DNA of 64,000 bases from assembly GCF_021028955.1 (NCBI RefSeq), contig NZ_JAIWPE010000016.1, forward strand, positions 1 through 64,000. The letters run 5' to 3'. Below, one piece after another: positions 19,194 to 26,169 of the stretch. Each line of letters begins with the position of its first letter. Positions within the stretch are counted from its first letter, which is position 1. The DNA is from Salipaludibacillus sp. CUR1. Lineage in GTDB: Bacteria; Bacillota; Bacilli; Bacillales; Salisediminibacteriaceae. The notes beneath the pieces were generated by a model that was not told the origin of the DNA, searched no databases, and saw only the letters and a program-made list of their open reading frames with translations. Position numbers and translations under genes: made by a program.

Positions 19194-19217
19194 GTGGAAA
19201 ATATCGAGGGTATTTAA
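19194..19217 (+). other. Seven-codon reading frame with near-perfect Shine-Dalgarno
   Basis: GGGGGTGATC, nearly identical to the ideal GGAGGTGATC, directly precedes GTG and a frame encoding MENIEGI, then TAA. A terminator hairpin (19220-19251) begins two bases later. It may be a leader peptide, the stump of a deleted gene, or chance. No promoter is certain. Confidence 0.25.
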
Positions 19218-19219
19218 AA

Positions 19220-19251
19220 ACTGTACCGGTGATTAGTAGTACCGGCACAGT
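19220..19251 (-). terminator. ytxJ terminator
   Basis: ACTGTGCCGGT and ACCGGTACAGT form a stem with one G-T pair, followed on the minus strand by TTTTTAAAT. It lies just after the ytxJ stop. Confidence 0.8.
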
Positions 19252-19258
19252 CTGTTTC

Positions 19259-19591
19259 TTAATGAGCTTCTGCAGCCCTTTCAGCGTTTTTCTTTGTTAC
19301 TTTCCAATGGGAAGCATCCCATACAGCGTCATTTTTCTGTATTAATAAAACTTGAGGGGATTCGTGCTTTATCCCATACTCATCTGCTATTCCGTTTGAC
19401 ACTTCTCTTAATTCCTGAACATTTAAATAATAAACAGGAAGAGCTGAGTCAGAATTTGAGTACTTTTCCATCTCTTCCAACGCTTCCCTGCTAACCGGGC
19501 AAGTAATACTGTTTTTTAAAAGAAAAAACCGTTCCGTTTCTCCTTGTACTTGCTGCAGTTCTTCTTTGCTTTCAATTTTCTTGATGCTCAC
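19259..19591 (-). CDS. ytxJ: Bacilliredoxin-like protein YtxJ (BrxC)
   Basis: YtxJ/BrxC is a small thioredoxin-fold protein proposed to remove bacillithiol from proteins. The 110 residues include the active-site segment TCPVS (cysteine near residue 31), a monothiol form rather than CxxC, and a later cis-proline region (HESPQVLLI). It starts with GTG overlapping the ytxH stop, with AAGGAGGATATTTA upstream, so it is coupled to ytxH. It is the last gene of ytxGHJ, a stress/transition-phase operon in B. subtilis. Confidence 0.9.
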   Translation of the reverse strand: MSIKKIESKEELQQVQGETERFFLLKNSITCPVSREALEEMEKYSNSDSALPVYYLNVQELREVSNGIADEYGIKHESPQVLLIQKNDAVWDASHWKVTKKNAERAAEAH

Positions 19592-20073
19592 TAAATATCC
19601 TCCTTCTCCTCCTCTGGAATGCCCTCGTTTTTTTGTTTTTGTCTTTCTTTTTCTTCCACTTCTTTAACGAGCTGCTCCACTGAACGCTGTAAGTCTTCTA
19701 CTTCCTGTTTTACTGAAGCTGCTATATCTTCACTGATTCCTTCAAGATCATCTGCTAAATAATCTGCAGACTCAGTTAATTGTTCCACATCTTTTCTGAC
19801 TGATGAAGAAAGCTGCCTCATTTTGTCTATAAGGTGAGTGGACTGATCAGATACACTTCTGGCAGCAGTTGAGGCCATAGAACTGCCTTTCTCTACAGCC
19901 TGATTCGTCCAGTCTGACGTTTTATCCTTAGCTGCTCTGGCCTGATCATTAATGTCCTGCCTTAACTCTTTTCCTGATTTTGGCGCCAGTAAAAATGCCG
20001 TGGAAGCACCAACAATTACTCCGATAACTCCACCAATGAATAAATCTTTTGTATCAATCCCTTTTCCGCTCAT
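19591..20073 (-). CDS. ytxH: YtxH family general stress protein
   Basis: YtxH-like proteins are small membrane-associated proteins of unknown function. The 160 residues begin with a single glycine-rich membrane segment (GGVIGVIVGASTAFLLAPKSGKELR, about residues 14-38, shown here by its ends GGVIGV and APKSGKELR), followed by a long charged amphipathic region likely to form coiled coils. GGGAGGTATTGAA precedes the ATG. It lies 29 bp after ytxG and overlaps ytxJ. In B. subtilis the operon is under SigB and SigH; a SigH-like promoter is visible before ytxG here. Confidence 0.9.
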   Translation of the reverse strand: MSGKGIDTKDLFIGGVIGVIVGASTAFLLAPKSGKELRQDINDQARAAKDKTSDWTNQAVEKGSSMASTAARSVSDQSTHLIDKMRQLSSSVRKDVEQLTESADYLADDLEGISEDIAASVKQEVEDLQRSVEQLVKEVEEKERQKQKNEGIPEEEKEDI

Positions 20074-20102
20074 TTCAATACCTCCCTCGCAAAATCCCTT
20101 CG

Positions 20103-20549
20103 TTAATTATTACTATTTACAGATGCTTTTGATGTTTCGGCTTTTTTAGTCTTCCACTTTGACCAGAAGTCTAGTACGACATTTCCCCATTTTACAGCCT
20201 TTGCAACTTGTTCAGACTCCTCGTCAGCTTTTCTGGAAACAGCATCCGAGACTCTCCTTACTGAATGGTTCATGTTCTGGAAGGACTCTCCAAGATCTTT
20301 AGCTGCAGCAAAAACAGAGTTTAAAGAATCTGATTTCTGCTGAAGATCGTCAGCCAGACTGTTTGTTTTATGTATTAATTCTGTTGATTCTTTAGTAATG
20401 CCATCCACCTGACTCTGCAGCTCTTCTACCGTGGTAGCGACGTTATCCATTGTTTTTTTCAGTGACTGCAACGTCTGGATAATATAAAAGACGAGAAGAG
20501 CAAAAGAAACTGCAATTATTGCAACGCTTACATAGATTAACCATTCCAT
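20103..20549 (-). CDS. ytxG: DUF948 protein YtxG
   Basis: YtxG is a DUF948 protein: an N-terminal membrane helix (about 4-26, SVAIIAVSFALLVFYI) followed by a long coiled-coil-like region with heptad hydrophobics, then a basic C-terminus. Function is unknown; co-operonic with YtxH, which has the same architecture, so the two may interact at the membrane. 148 residues, near the family length. CAGGAGGTATTTGTC precedes the ATG. First gene of ytxGHJ. Confidence 0.9.
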   Translation of the reverse strand: MEWLIYVSVAIIAVSFALLVFYIIQTLQSLKKTMDNVATTVEELQSQVDGITKESTELIHKTNSLADDLQQKSDSLNSVFAAAKDLGESFQNMNHSVRRVSDAVSRKADEESEQVAKAVKWGNVVLDFWSKWKTKKAETSKASVNSNN

Positions 20550-20604
20550 GACAAATACCTCCTGAATTTTTCTTGTAGTTTCATTTTAATCTTATAAGAA
20601 CAAG

Positions 20605-20629
20605 ATTCAACATCTTTTGTCAAATTCCT
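20605..20629 (-). promoter_or_regulatory. SigH-like promoter of ytxGHJ
   Basis: AGGAATT (20629-20623) and GTTGAAT (20611-20605) are 11 bp apart on the minus strand, fitting the SigH pattern RnAGGAwww-N11-12-RnnGAAT. ytxGHJ is SigH/SigB controlled in B. subtilis. A TTGACA also occurs here but lacks a properly spaced -10. Confidence 0.5.
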
Positions 20630-20752
20630 GCCGGCAAGTAATGATTTTTTGTCCTTACCTGCTGTTTTCATGACGTCATCTGGCTTCCAAATTAAGATGC
20701 GTGTAAAATAGTAGATGGTCATTCCATTATTCCAGAAGGAGGCAGTTATATT

Positions 20753-21868
20753 ATGAGAGATCCGCGTATTTCCATACTTGCTCAAAATTTAATCCGTTAT
20801 TCAACAAACCTGCAAAAGGGAGAAAAGATTTTGATAGAGAACTTCGGTGTTCAGACAGAATTAGTTAAAGCTCTGGTTGAAGAAGCTTATAAAGCTGAAG
20901 CTATTCCTTTCGTTTCCCTTAAAGAACACGAAGTAAACCGATATCTGCTTAAAGACGCAACTGAAGAACAGCAGGAGATGACTGCTGATTTTGAGGCCTA
21001 TGTAATGAAACAAATGGACGCTTACATCGGCTTAAGGGCAGGGGACAATATTAACGAATTATCAGACGTCCCGGCAGCTAAAATGAGCTTGCACCAGCAG
21101 ACAGTAGGAACTAAAGTACACCGCGAAATCAGAGTTCCTAAAACTAAGTGGGTAGTCCTCCGATACCCAAGCCATTCTATGGCCCAGCTCGCTCAAATGA
21201 GCACCGAAGGGTTTGAGGATTTTTATTTTAACGTGTGTAACCTGGATTACGCAAAAATGGATAAGGCTATGGATGCCTTAGTCAGTAAAATGAATAATAC
21301 TGATAAAGTGCGCATTACGGGTGAAGGCACTGATTTGCAGTTCTCCATTAAAGATATACCGGCAATTAAGTGTGCCGGAAAGCTGAACATACCTGACGGT
21401 GAGGTTTATACAGCTCCTGTAAAAAATTCTGTTAACGGGACAATTACTTATAATACTGCTTCTCCCTACCAGGGCACTACTTTTGAGAACATTTCCTTAA
21501 CTTTTAAAGATGGAAAAATTATTCACGCCGAGGCCAACCATACGGAGAAAATAAATGAGATCTTTAATACCGATGAAGGCGCAAGATACATCGGTGAATT
21601 TGCCATCGGCGTTAACCCTTACATTTTACACCCTATGCAGGATATCTTATTTGACGAGAAAATAGACGGAAGTTTCCACTTCACGCCCGGGCAGGCTTAC
21701 GAAAATGCTTATAACGGCAACGATTCAGCAATCCACTGGGATATTGTGAATATTCAGCGTCCTGAATATGGCGGTGGAAACATTTATTTCGATGAAGAAC
21801 TAATCAGGGAAAACGGACGCTTTGTAACTGATGACCTTCAAGGCTTAAACCCTGAAAATCTTAAATAA
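20753..21868 (+). CDS. ampS: Aminopeptidase AmpS (M29 family)
   Basis: A cytoplasmic metallo-aminopeptidase of family M29 (thermophilic aminopeptidase/PepS group), which removes N-terminal residues from peptides. The 371-residue length is typical of this shorter branch. Visible family features are SHSMAQLAQMSTEGFEDF in the N-terminal half and, in the C-terminal catalytic half, a metal-ligand glutamate in GEFAIGVNP and the histidine/aspartate segment SAIHWDIV. AGGAGGCAGTTATATT precedes the ATG. It is transcribed away from ytxGHJ and ends at its own terminator. Confidence 0.93.
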   Translation: MRDPRISILAQNLIRYSTNLQKGEKILIENFGVQTELVKALVEEAYKAEAIPFVSLKEHEVNRYLLKDATEEQQEMTADFEAYVMKQMDAYIGLRAGDNINELSDVPAAKMSLHQQTVGTKVHREIRVPKTKWVVLRYPSHSMAQLAQMSTEGFEDFYFNVCNLDYAKMDKAMDALVSKMNNTDKVRITGEGTDLQFSIKDIPAIKCAGKLNIPDGEVYTAPVKNSVNGTITYNTASPYQGTTFENISLTFKDGKIIHAEANHTEKINEIFNTDEGARYIGEFAIGVNPYILHPMQDILFDEKIDGSFHFTPGQAYENAYNGNDSAIHWDIVNIQRPEYGGGNIYFDEELIRENGRFVTDDLQGLNPENLK

Positions 21869-21898
21869 CGCCTGGCACCATCCAGTTCATTATTACTT

Positions 21899-21932
21899 CC
21901 AGCCGCAGCCTCTTCTGCCGGCTGGCTTTTTT
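21899..21932 (+). terminator. ampS terminator
   Basis: CCAGCCG-CAG pairs with CTG-CCGGCTGG around a 6-nt loop, followed by CTTTTTTAA. Confidence 0.85.
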
Positions 21933-21974
21933 AATAACCAGCTCCAGTCCTGGTAAAGCCTCAATGTTTAAACG

Positions 21975-22135
21975 GATAGAAGAAGCTCGGACAAAACTAA
22001 ATTAAATCCAGAATAACCGAAGAATGAATTCACAATAGACCATAAGATGAGATGAGGTTCATAAATGCACTCGCTTGCCGCAGGCATCTCTTCAGCTCCT
22101 CGGCAAAGATCGCCTGGCGGACTGAAATCACTCCT
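21975..22135. repeat. Probable interspersed intergenic repeat
   Basis: In the 366-bp gap between ampS and murC, about 160 bp differ in character from the flanking terminators. It includes TTGCCG and CGGCAA arms (around 22068-22110) and an in-frame-looking but signal-less minus-strand frame. I believe similar sequence recurs between genes in other Bacillaceae, but no second copy is visible in this window, so the call is weak. Confidence 0.35.
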
Positions 22136-22141
22136 TTTCTC

Positions 22142-22190
22142 AAAAAGAAAGCCGAACAAAAATTCGAAAATTTTGTTCGGCTTTCTTTTT
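22142..22190. terminator. Bidirectional terminator after murC
   Basis: AAAAAGAAAGCCGAACAAAA and its complement form a stem of about 20 bp with a 7-9 nt loop, flanked by A and T tracts. It ends murC on the minus strand and insulates it from ampS. Confidence 0.93.
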
Positions 22191-22234
22191 GATTACTATT
22201 TTTTTGTCCAGCCTCGCGCCATACTCTTAACCTG

Positions 22235-23530
22235 TTAAAATGTTTTTTCATAAGCAGCCTGAAACTTCTGCACATCTCCTGCTCCCATAAAAATAAGTAC
22301 AGCTTCTTCATGTTTATGCAGAATATCCATCTTTTCTTCCTGGATGAGAGAGGCTCCCGGAATTCTTTCAAGTAAATCTTCAATAGAAAGCTCTCCGTCT
22401 TTTTCTCTGGCTGAAGAAAAAATATCACATAAATAAACATGGTCAGCAGCTCTTAAGCTCTCTGCGAATTCATCCAGAAAAGCTTTTGTCCGGGTAAAGG
22501 TATGAGGCTGGAATACGGCCACAACTTCTTTTTCCGGATATTTTTTTTGAGCCGCTTCAATAGTGGCAGATATCTCTGTTGGATGATGGGCATAATCGTC
22601 GATCAAAATCTGGCTTCCCTGCGTTTTTTCAGTAAAACGCCGTTTCACCCCTTCAAATGTCTTTAACTGGGCCTGCACTTTATGCAGATCAATTTCTTCA
22701 TAATCGCATAAAGTGATAACAGCTAAAGCATTCAGGACGTTATGAGACCCATACCCATTAATAGTAAAAGAACCATAAAATGAGCTTCTGATATAAACAT
22801 CAAAATGTGTACCTTCTTTATCGGCTCGGATATCTTTAGCGTAAAAGTCATTTTCCTCACTCAGGCCGTAATAAAGAACAGGCACCTGGACATTCAGCTG
22901 CTGCAGATATTCATCGTCTCCACAGGCAATAATCGCCTTTTTCACCTGTCTGCCCATTTCCTGAAAAGCGCTGAATACATCCTCTACGTCCTTGAAATAA
23001 TCTGGATGATCAAAGTCCACATTAGTCATAATCGCATAATCCGGGTGGTAATTAAGGAAATGTCTGCGGTATTCACATGCCTCAAACACAAAATACTCAC
23101 TGTTCTCCTCGCCTTTACCTGTCCCATCCCCAATTAGATAAGACGTCGGTTTAGCCTCTCCAATAACATGAGAAAGCAATCCGGTAGTCGAAGTTTTACC
23201 GTGAGACCCTGTAACGGCCACACTCGTAAAATTTTGAATGAAATCGCCTAAAAAATGAGGATAGGAATGAACTTTGACGTTCAGCTCAGACGCAGCCTGT
23301 ATTTCTGCATTGTCACTATTATAAGCAGGTGATGCAATGACTGTCTGACCTTCCTGGATATTTTCTTTCTCAAAAGGAAAAATTGGAATACCCTTTTTCT
23401 CCAAAGGTTTTTGCGTAAAAAATACTTTTTCTACATCGGATCCCTGAACTTTGTATTTCATATCACTCAGAATTTGCGCGAGGGCGCTCATCCCGGAGCC
23501 TTTAATACCAATAAAATGATAAACTGTCAT
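22235..23530 (-). CDS. murC: UDP-N-acetylmuramate--L-alanine ligase
   Basis: MurC adds L-alanine to UDP-MurNAc, the first amino acid of the peptidoglycan stem peptide, using ATP. The 431-residue protein has the N-terminal Rossmann motif [11 protein letters not shown], the ATP-binding loop GSHGKTST (108-115), and the Mur-ligase C-terminal region with DDYAHHPTE. Two consecutive ATG codons follow GGAGGTTTA; I take the second (MTVYHF), which has better spacing and matches B. subtilis MurC (432). Its position next to sftA is conserved in Bacillus. Confidence 0.97.
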   Translation of the reverse strand: MTVYHFIGIKGSGMSALAQILSDMKYKVQGSDVEKVFFTQKPLEKKGIPIFPFEKENIQEGQTVIASPAYNSDNAEIQAASELNVKVHSYPHFLGDFIQNFTSVAVTGSHGKTSTTGLLSHVIGEAKPTSYLIGDGTGKGEENSEYFVFEACEYRRHFLNYHPDYAIMTNVDFDHPDYFKDVEDVFSAFQEMGRQVKKAIIACGDDEYLQQLNVQVPVLYYGLSEENDFYAKDIRADKEGTHFDVYIRSSFYGSFTINGYGSHNVLNALAVITLCDYEEIDLHKVQAQLKTFEGVKRRFTEKTQGSQILIDDYAHHPTEISATIEAAQKKYPEKEVVAVFQPHTFTRTKAFLDEFAESLRAADHVYLCDIFSSAREKDGELSIEDLLERIPGASLIQEEKMDILHKHEEAVLIFMGAGDVQKFQAAYEKTF

Positions 23531-23741
23531 CATTAAACCTCCACGATTATATTGAGATCTTACAACCAGCGAATATAACTTGCTTTTTAAAGTTATGATA
23601 CATTATTTTTTGTATTTTATTCCAAATTGACCACTTTAAAGTTTTACGTTAGACCATTATATCAAAAATGAATAGGCAGAACCATTAAACTCCGTGTCTT
23701 CTTTGTCTCTTTTATATTTTACTTCGTTTGACACCGGACGT

Positions 23742-24410
23742 TCATCTTACTTTTTGATACTTGAGCATATCAATCCCATACTCTTTTAAATACCTGCGGT
23801 ACTCTTCATGCCCTTCCTTATACTTTTCTTCAAGCCGGGCAGCTGCCTCTTTTTCAAAACGCTGGTCTATAACTATACACGGGCCTATAATTCTCTTCTC
23901 AAACCCTATCGTGGCAGTTCTTGCTAAAATCAGGTCTCCCTCTTTTATATCAGGTCTGAATAAATAAGGTTCAGCTTTTATCTGGCTGTTTTTCTCTTTG
24001 AAAAATGGGGACAGTAAAATGTGGTTTTCTTCTATCTTATTCACCCGAACGGGTTCGAGGTGCATCACCATTAATATTCCACAAATTTCCAGCATTGTTT
24101 TAGACATTTTATCCTGTTTTGTTCGCACAAACAAATCAAGCAGTCTCGAACCCACAACTGTTACGTAATCGAACAGGAGCCAGTGTTCAAAATGCAGATG
24201 AAGCCCGGCATCCAATTCGTCTGTGTCATTCAGGTCCAGTTTATGGCGGAAGAGATGTTTCGCGCGGACTTTCTCCCTTAGATTTGCTTCCTTTTGCACA
24301 TAAGTAAACATCCAGTCATATAAATCTGCAAAGTTCTCATCCATCCGCTTTTGTTTTTGTTTTTTTAATTTTTTAAAATCTATCAGAAACTCTGCTCTTT
24401 TTCCTTTCAT
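23742..24410 (-). CDS. Conserved-looking protein of unknown function
   Basis: I do not recognise this 222-residue protein. It has a very basic N-terminus (residues 1-22, many Lys), a largely alpha-helical first half, and a compact C-terminal half with beta-rich segments (PVRVNKIEENHILL, EGDLILARTATIGFE) that could form an SH3- or OB-like fold; that is a guess. No signal peptide or membrane segment. I start it at the ATG nine bases after AAGGAG rather than at a GTG three bases after it. It stands alone between the nicotinate operon and murC. Confidence 0.8.
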   Translation of the reverse strand: MKGKRAEFLIDFKKLKKQKQKRMDENFADLYDWMFTYVQKEANLREKVRAKHLFRHKLDLNDTDELDAGLHLHFEHWLLFDYVTVVGSRLLDLFVRTKQDKMSKTMLEICGILMVMHLEPVRVNKIEENHILLSPFFKEKNSQIKAEPYLFRPDIKEGDLILARTATIGFEKRIIGPCIVIDQRFEKEAAARLEEKYKEGHEEYRRYLKEYGIDMLKYQKVR

Positions 24411-24584
24411 TATCACTTACTCCTTTTATTAAGTACCATCCAAAAGACATAGGAATCCAATTCAGTGGATTCGCCTCTATTCTCTTTTACACTAACATGT
24501 CACCCATCTTTTTATAAAAAAAGCTGCCATAAATATGACGAAATTTTGGAAACCTGATGCCTTTAACTTTCCAAAATTACAAGA

Positions 24585-24625
24585 GAAAAAAGCTGTTCAT
24601 TGGTAAACAATTGAACAGCTTTTTG
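24585..24625 (-). terminator. Terminator of the nicotinate phosphoribosyltransferase operon
   Basis: AAAAAGCTGTTCAATTG and CAATGAACAGCTTTTT (minus strand) form a long stem with a T-run; A-tract upstream also allows plus-strand use. Confidence 0.9.
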
Positions 24626-24626
24626 A

Positions 24627-25733
24627 TTATTGCCCGAATGTTATTTTTTGTAAACGCGGATTTTCCCGGAGTTTTCGTCCTGCTTTCGCTTCGTGATTCC
24701 CGTTCAGCTTAACATTATCACCTGTAAAACCAATATTCACCTTAAGAAGGCTGCTGCCGACCCCGTACATATCCACCGGTGCGCCAATCCGCTCGTATCT
24801 TTCTATACGTTTAGCATCAAAGCCCCCGGAAGCCACTATCTTAACATGAGTAAACCCTTCCTCATCAAGTGCTTCCCTAAGAGCAAAAAGGAGTTGTGGA
24901 TTGACTCCTCTTGGATCAAAGGTGCCGAGTACTTCCGGATGCCGGGTGAAATATTTATCAATTAAATGATTCGACGTATCGACCCGGACGCCTTCCAGGT
25001 TGTCTCCAAAGGCACGGGCCACCTTTAAAGAGTCAGTGATAACATCATTATTATAATCAACGAGAGCTAATAAATCATCATCCGGATAAGTTTCTTTATA
25101 GGCTTTTGTGGCCTCAACCACGTCTCCTTCAAACAGTTGAATCAAAGCATGAGGCATTGTTCCAATCCCTCTTTTTCCCCACCACTCATTCATTGCATGG
25201 GTTGCCTGGGCTTTTGATCCTCCAATGTATGCAGCGTAGCCATCACCGGCCTGCATCATAAAATGATCGTCCCGGTCACCCATAAATATAACCGGTTTTT
25301 CATTGCCGGAAGATTTAGCAGCTTTTACCACTTCATATACGTTAGTCGCCACAGAAGTACGCCTTGCAAAAATACCGTCAATTACTCCTTCAAGAAAACC
25401 GTAATTCTGATAAGGCCCCCTGATGGTCAGAACGGTTTCAAACGGTTCCACTTTATCGCCGTCCTCAAGCGAATGAACTTCAAGCTCATCAGGGTTTACG
25501 GCAAAGGTTTCCAATAGGGCGATCACTTCATCGGTGCCGCATAATACAGCTTGTTTTTTCTGAAAGAATTGCATAGTTACGATATTATCCGACTTGTACT
25601 TTTCTGCAATTTCTTTTGTTTTTAAAAAGTAAACAGCGGAGAACCAGCCGTCTCCCACTCTTTCATCAAATTTAAATGTTTTATTCGTCAGACGTTTAAT
25701 TTTCCCTTGAAGTTTCAGATGAATTTCTTTCAT
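24627..25733 (-). CDS. Nicotinate phosphoribosyltransferase
   Basis: This enzyme makes nicotinate mononucleotide from nicotinate and PRPP in NAD salvage. The 368-residue protein belongs to the shorter type II phosphoribosyltransferase branch, unlike the roughly 490-residue PncB of B. subtilis. Family-typical pieces are FFQKKQAVLCGTDE, the loop with MGDRDDHF, GGSKAQATHAMNEWWG and the phosphate-binding VASGGFDAKRI near residue 305. AAGGAGATTAGAA precedes the ATG. A 62-residue protein lies 31 bp upstream in the same operon. Control may involve the direct repeat at 25989-26030. Confidence 0.93.
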   Translation of the reverse strand: MKEIHLKLQGKIKRLTNKTFKFDERVGDGWFSAVYFLKTKEIAEKYKSDNIVTMQFFQKKQAVLCGTDEVIALLETFAVNPDELEVHSLEDGDKVEPFETVLTIRGPYQNYGFLEGVIDGIFARRTSVATNVYEVVKAAKSSGNEKPVIFMGDRDDHFMMQAGDGYAAYIGGSKAQATHAMNEWWGKRGIGTMPHALIQLFEGDVVEATKAYKETYPDDDLLALVDYNNDVITDSLKVARAFGDNLEGVRVDTSNHLIDKYFTRHPEVLGTFDPRGVNPQLLFALREALDEEGFTHVKIVASGGFDAKRIERYERIGAPVDMYGVGSSLLKVNIGFTGDNVKLNGNHEAKAGRKLRENPRLQKITFGQ

Positions 25734-25764
25734 TTCTAATCTCCTTGAAAATCCCTGCTTCGAA

Positions 25765-25953
25765 TTAATGATAGAGGGTTTCTTTAGCGTATTCCTGAAT
25801 CACAGCTTCCATAATTTCTGCGACATCTTCTTCATTTAATTTCTGTAGCCCGTTACGCAATACAATAGACCGGGACCTTTCTTCCATTTTCAAAAGGTGA
25901 AGCCACTGCGGAGATACGTATTGAACCAAATTTTCCAAAGATATCTGTTGCAT
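25765..25953 (-). CDS. Small protein upstream of nicotinate phosphoribosyltransferase
   Basis: A 62-residue acidic, probably helical protein with no known motif that I recognise. GGGAGGGATGTTCTC precedes the ATG, so translation is likely. It lies 31 bp before the nicotinate phosphoribosyltransferase gene and should be co-transcribed. No membrane segment or signal peptide. A link to NAD metabolism is only suggested by position. Confidence 0.75.
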   Translation of the reverse strand: MQQISLENLVQYVSPQWLHLLKMEERSRSIVLRNGLQKLNEEDVAEIMEAVIQEYAKETLYH

Positions 25954-25988
25954 GAGAACATCCCTCCCTGGTTTAGTTCGATCTCGCG

Positions 25989-26030
25989 TGAATCGTGCTA
26001 GCCGACGAAATCGAGGAATTGAATCGTGCT
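25989..26030. promoter_or_regulatory. 11-bp direct repeat upstream of the nicotinate operon
   Basis: TGAATCGTGCT occurs at 25989-25999 and again at 26020-26030, 31 bp apart (about three helical turns). Both copies lie in the leader between the candidate promoter (26106-26134) and the first gene, so they could be operators or part of a leader RNA. Confidence 0.45.
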
Positions 26031-26105
26031 GTAGTGCATTCTTCGTGGTTCTTCGTTCCCTTAAAAGCTCTCACGGATCTCTTACCTTATGAAATTGTGT
26101 GGAAT

Positions 26106-26134
26106 ATTATAAACAATACATACACATTGTATAA
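26106..26134 (-). promoter_or_regulatory. Candidate promoter of the nicotinate operon
   Basis: On the minus strand TTATAC (26134-26129) and a perfect TATAAT (26111-26106) are 17 bp apart. The resulting leader is about 145 nt. Confidence 0.5.
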
Positions 26135-26169
26135 AAAAAGAAGCTGCATGTGTAGTATTAATTATCTTT

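Noticed and set aside
21968-22440. Minus-strand frames downstream of and overlapping murC
   Set aside because: They cross the murC terminator and a probable repeat, and have no start signal.
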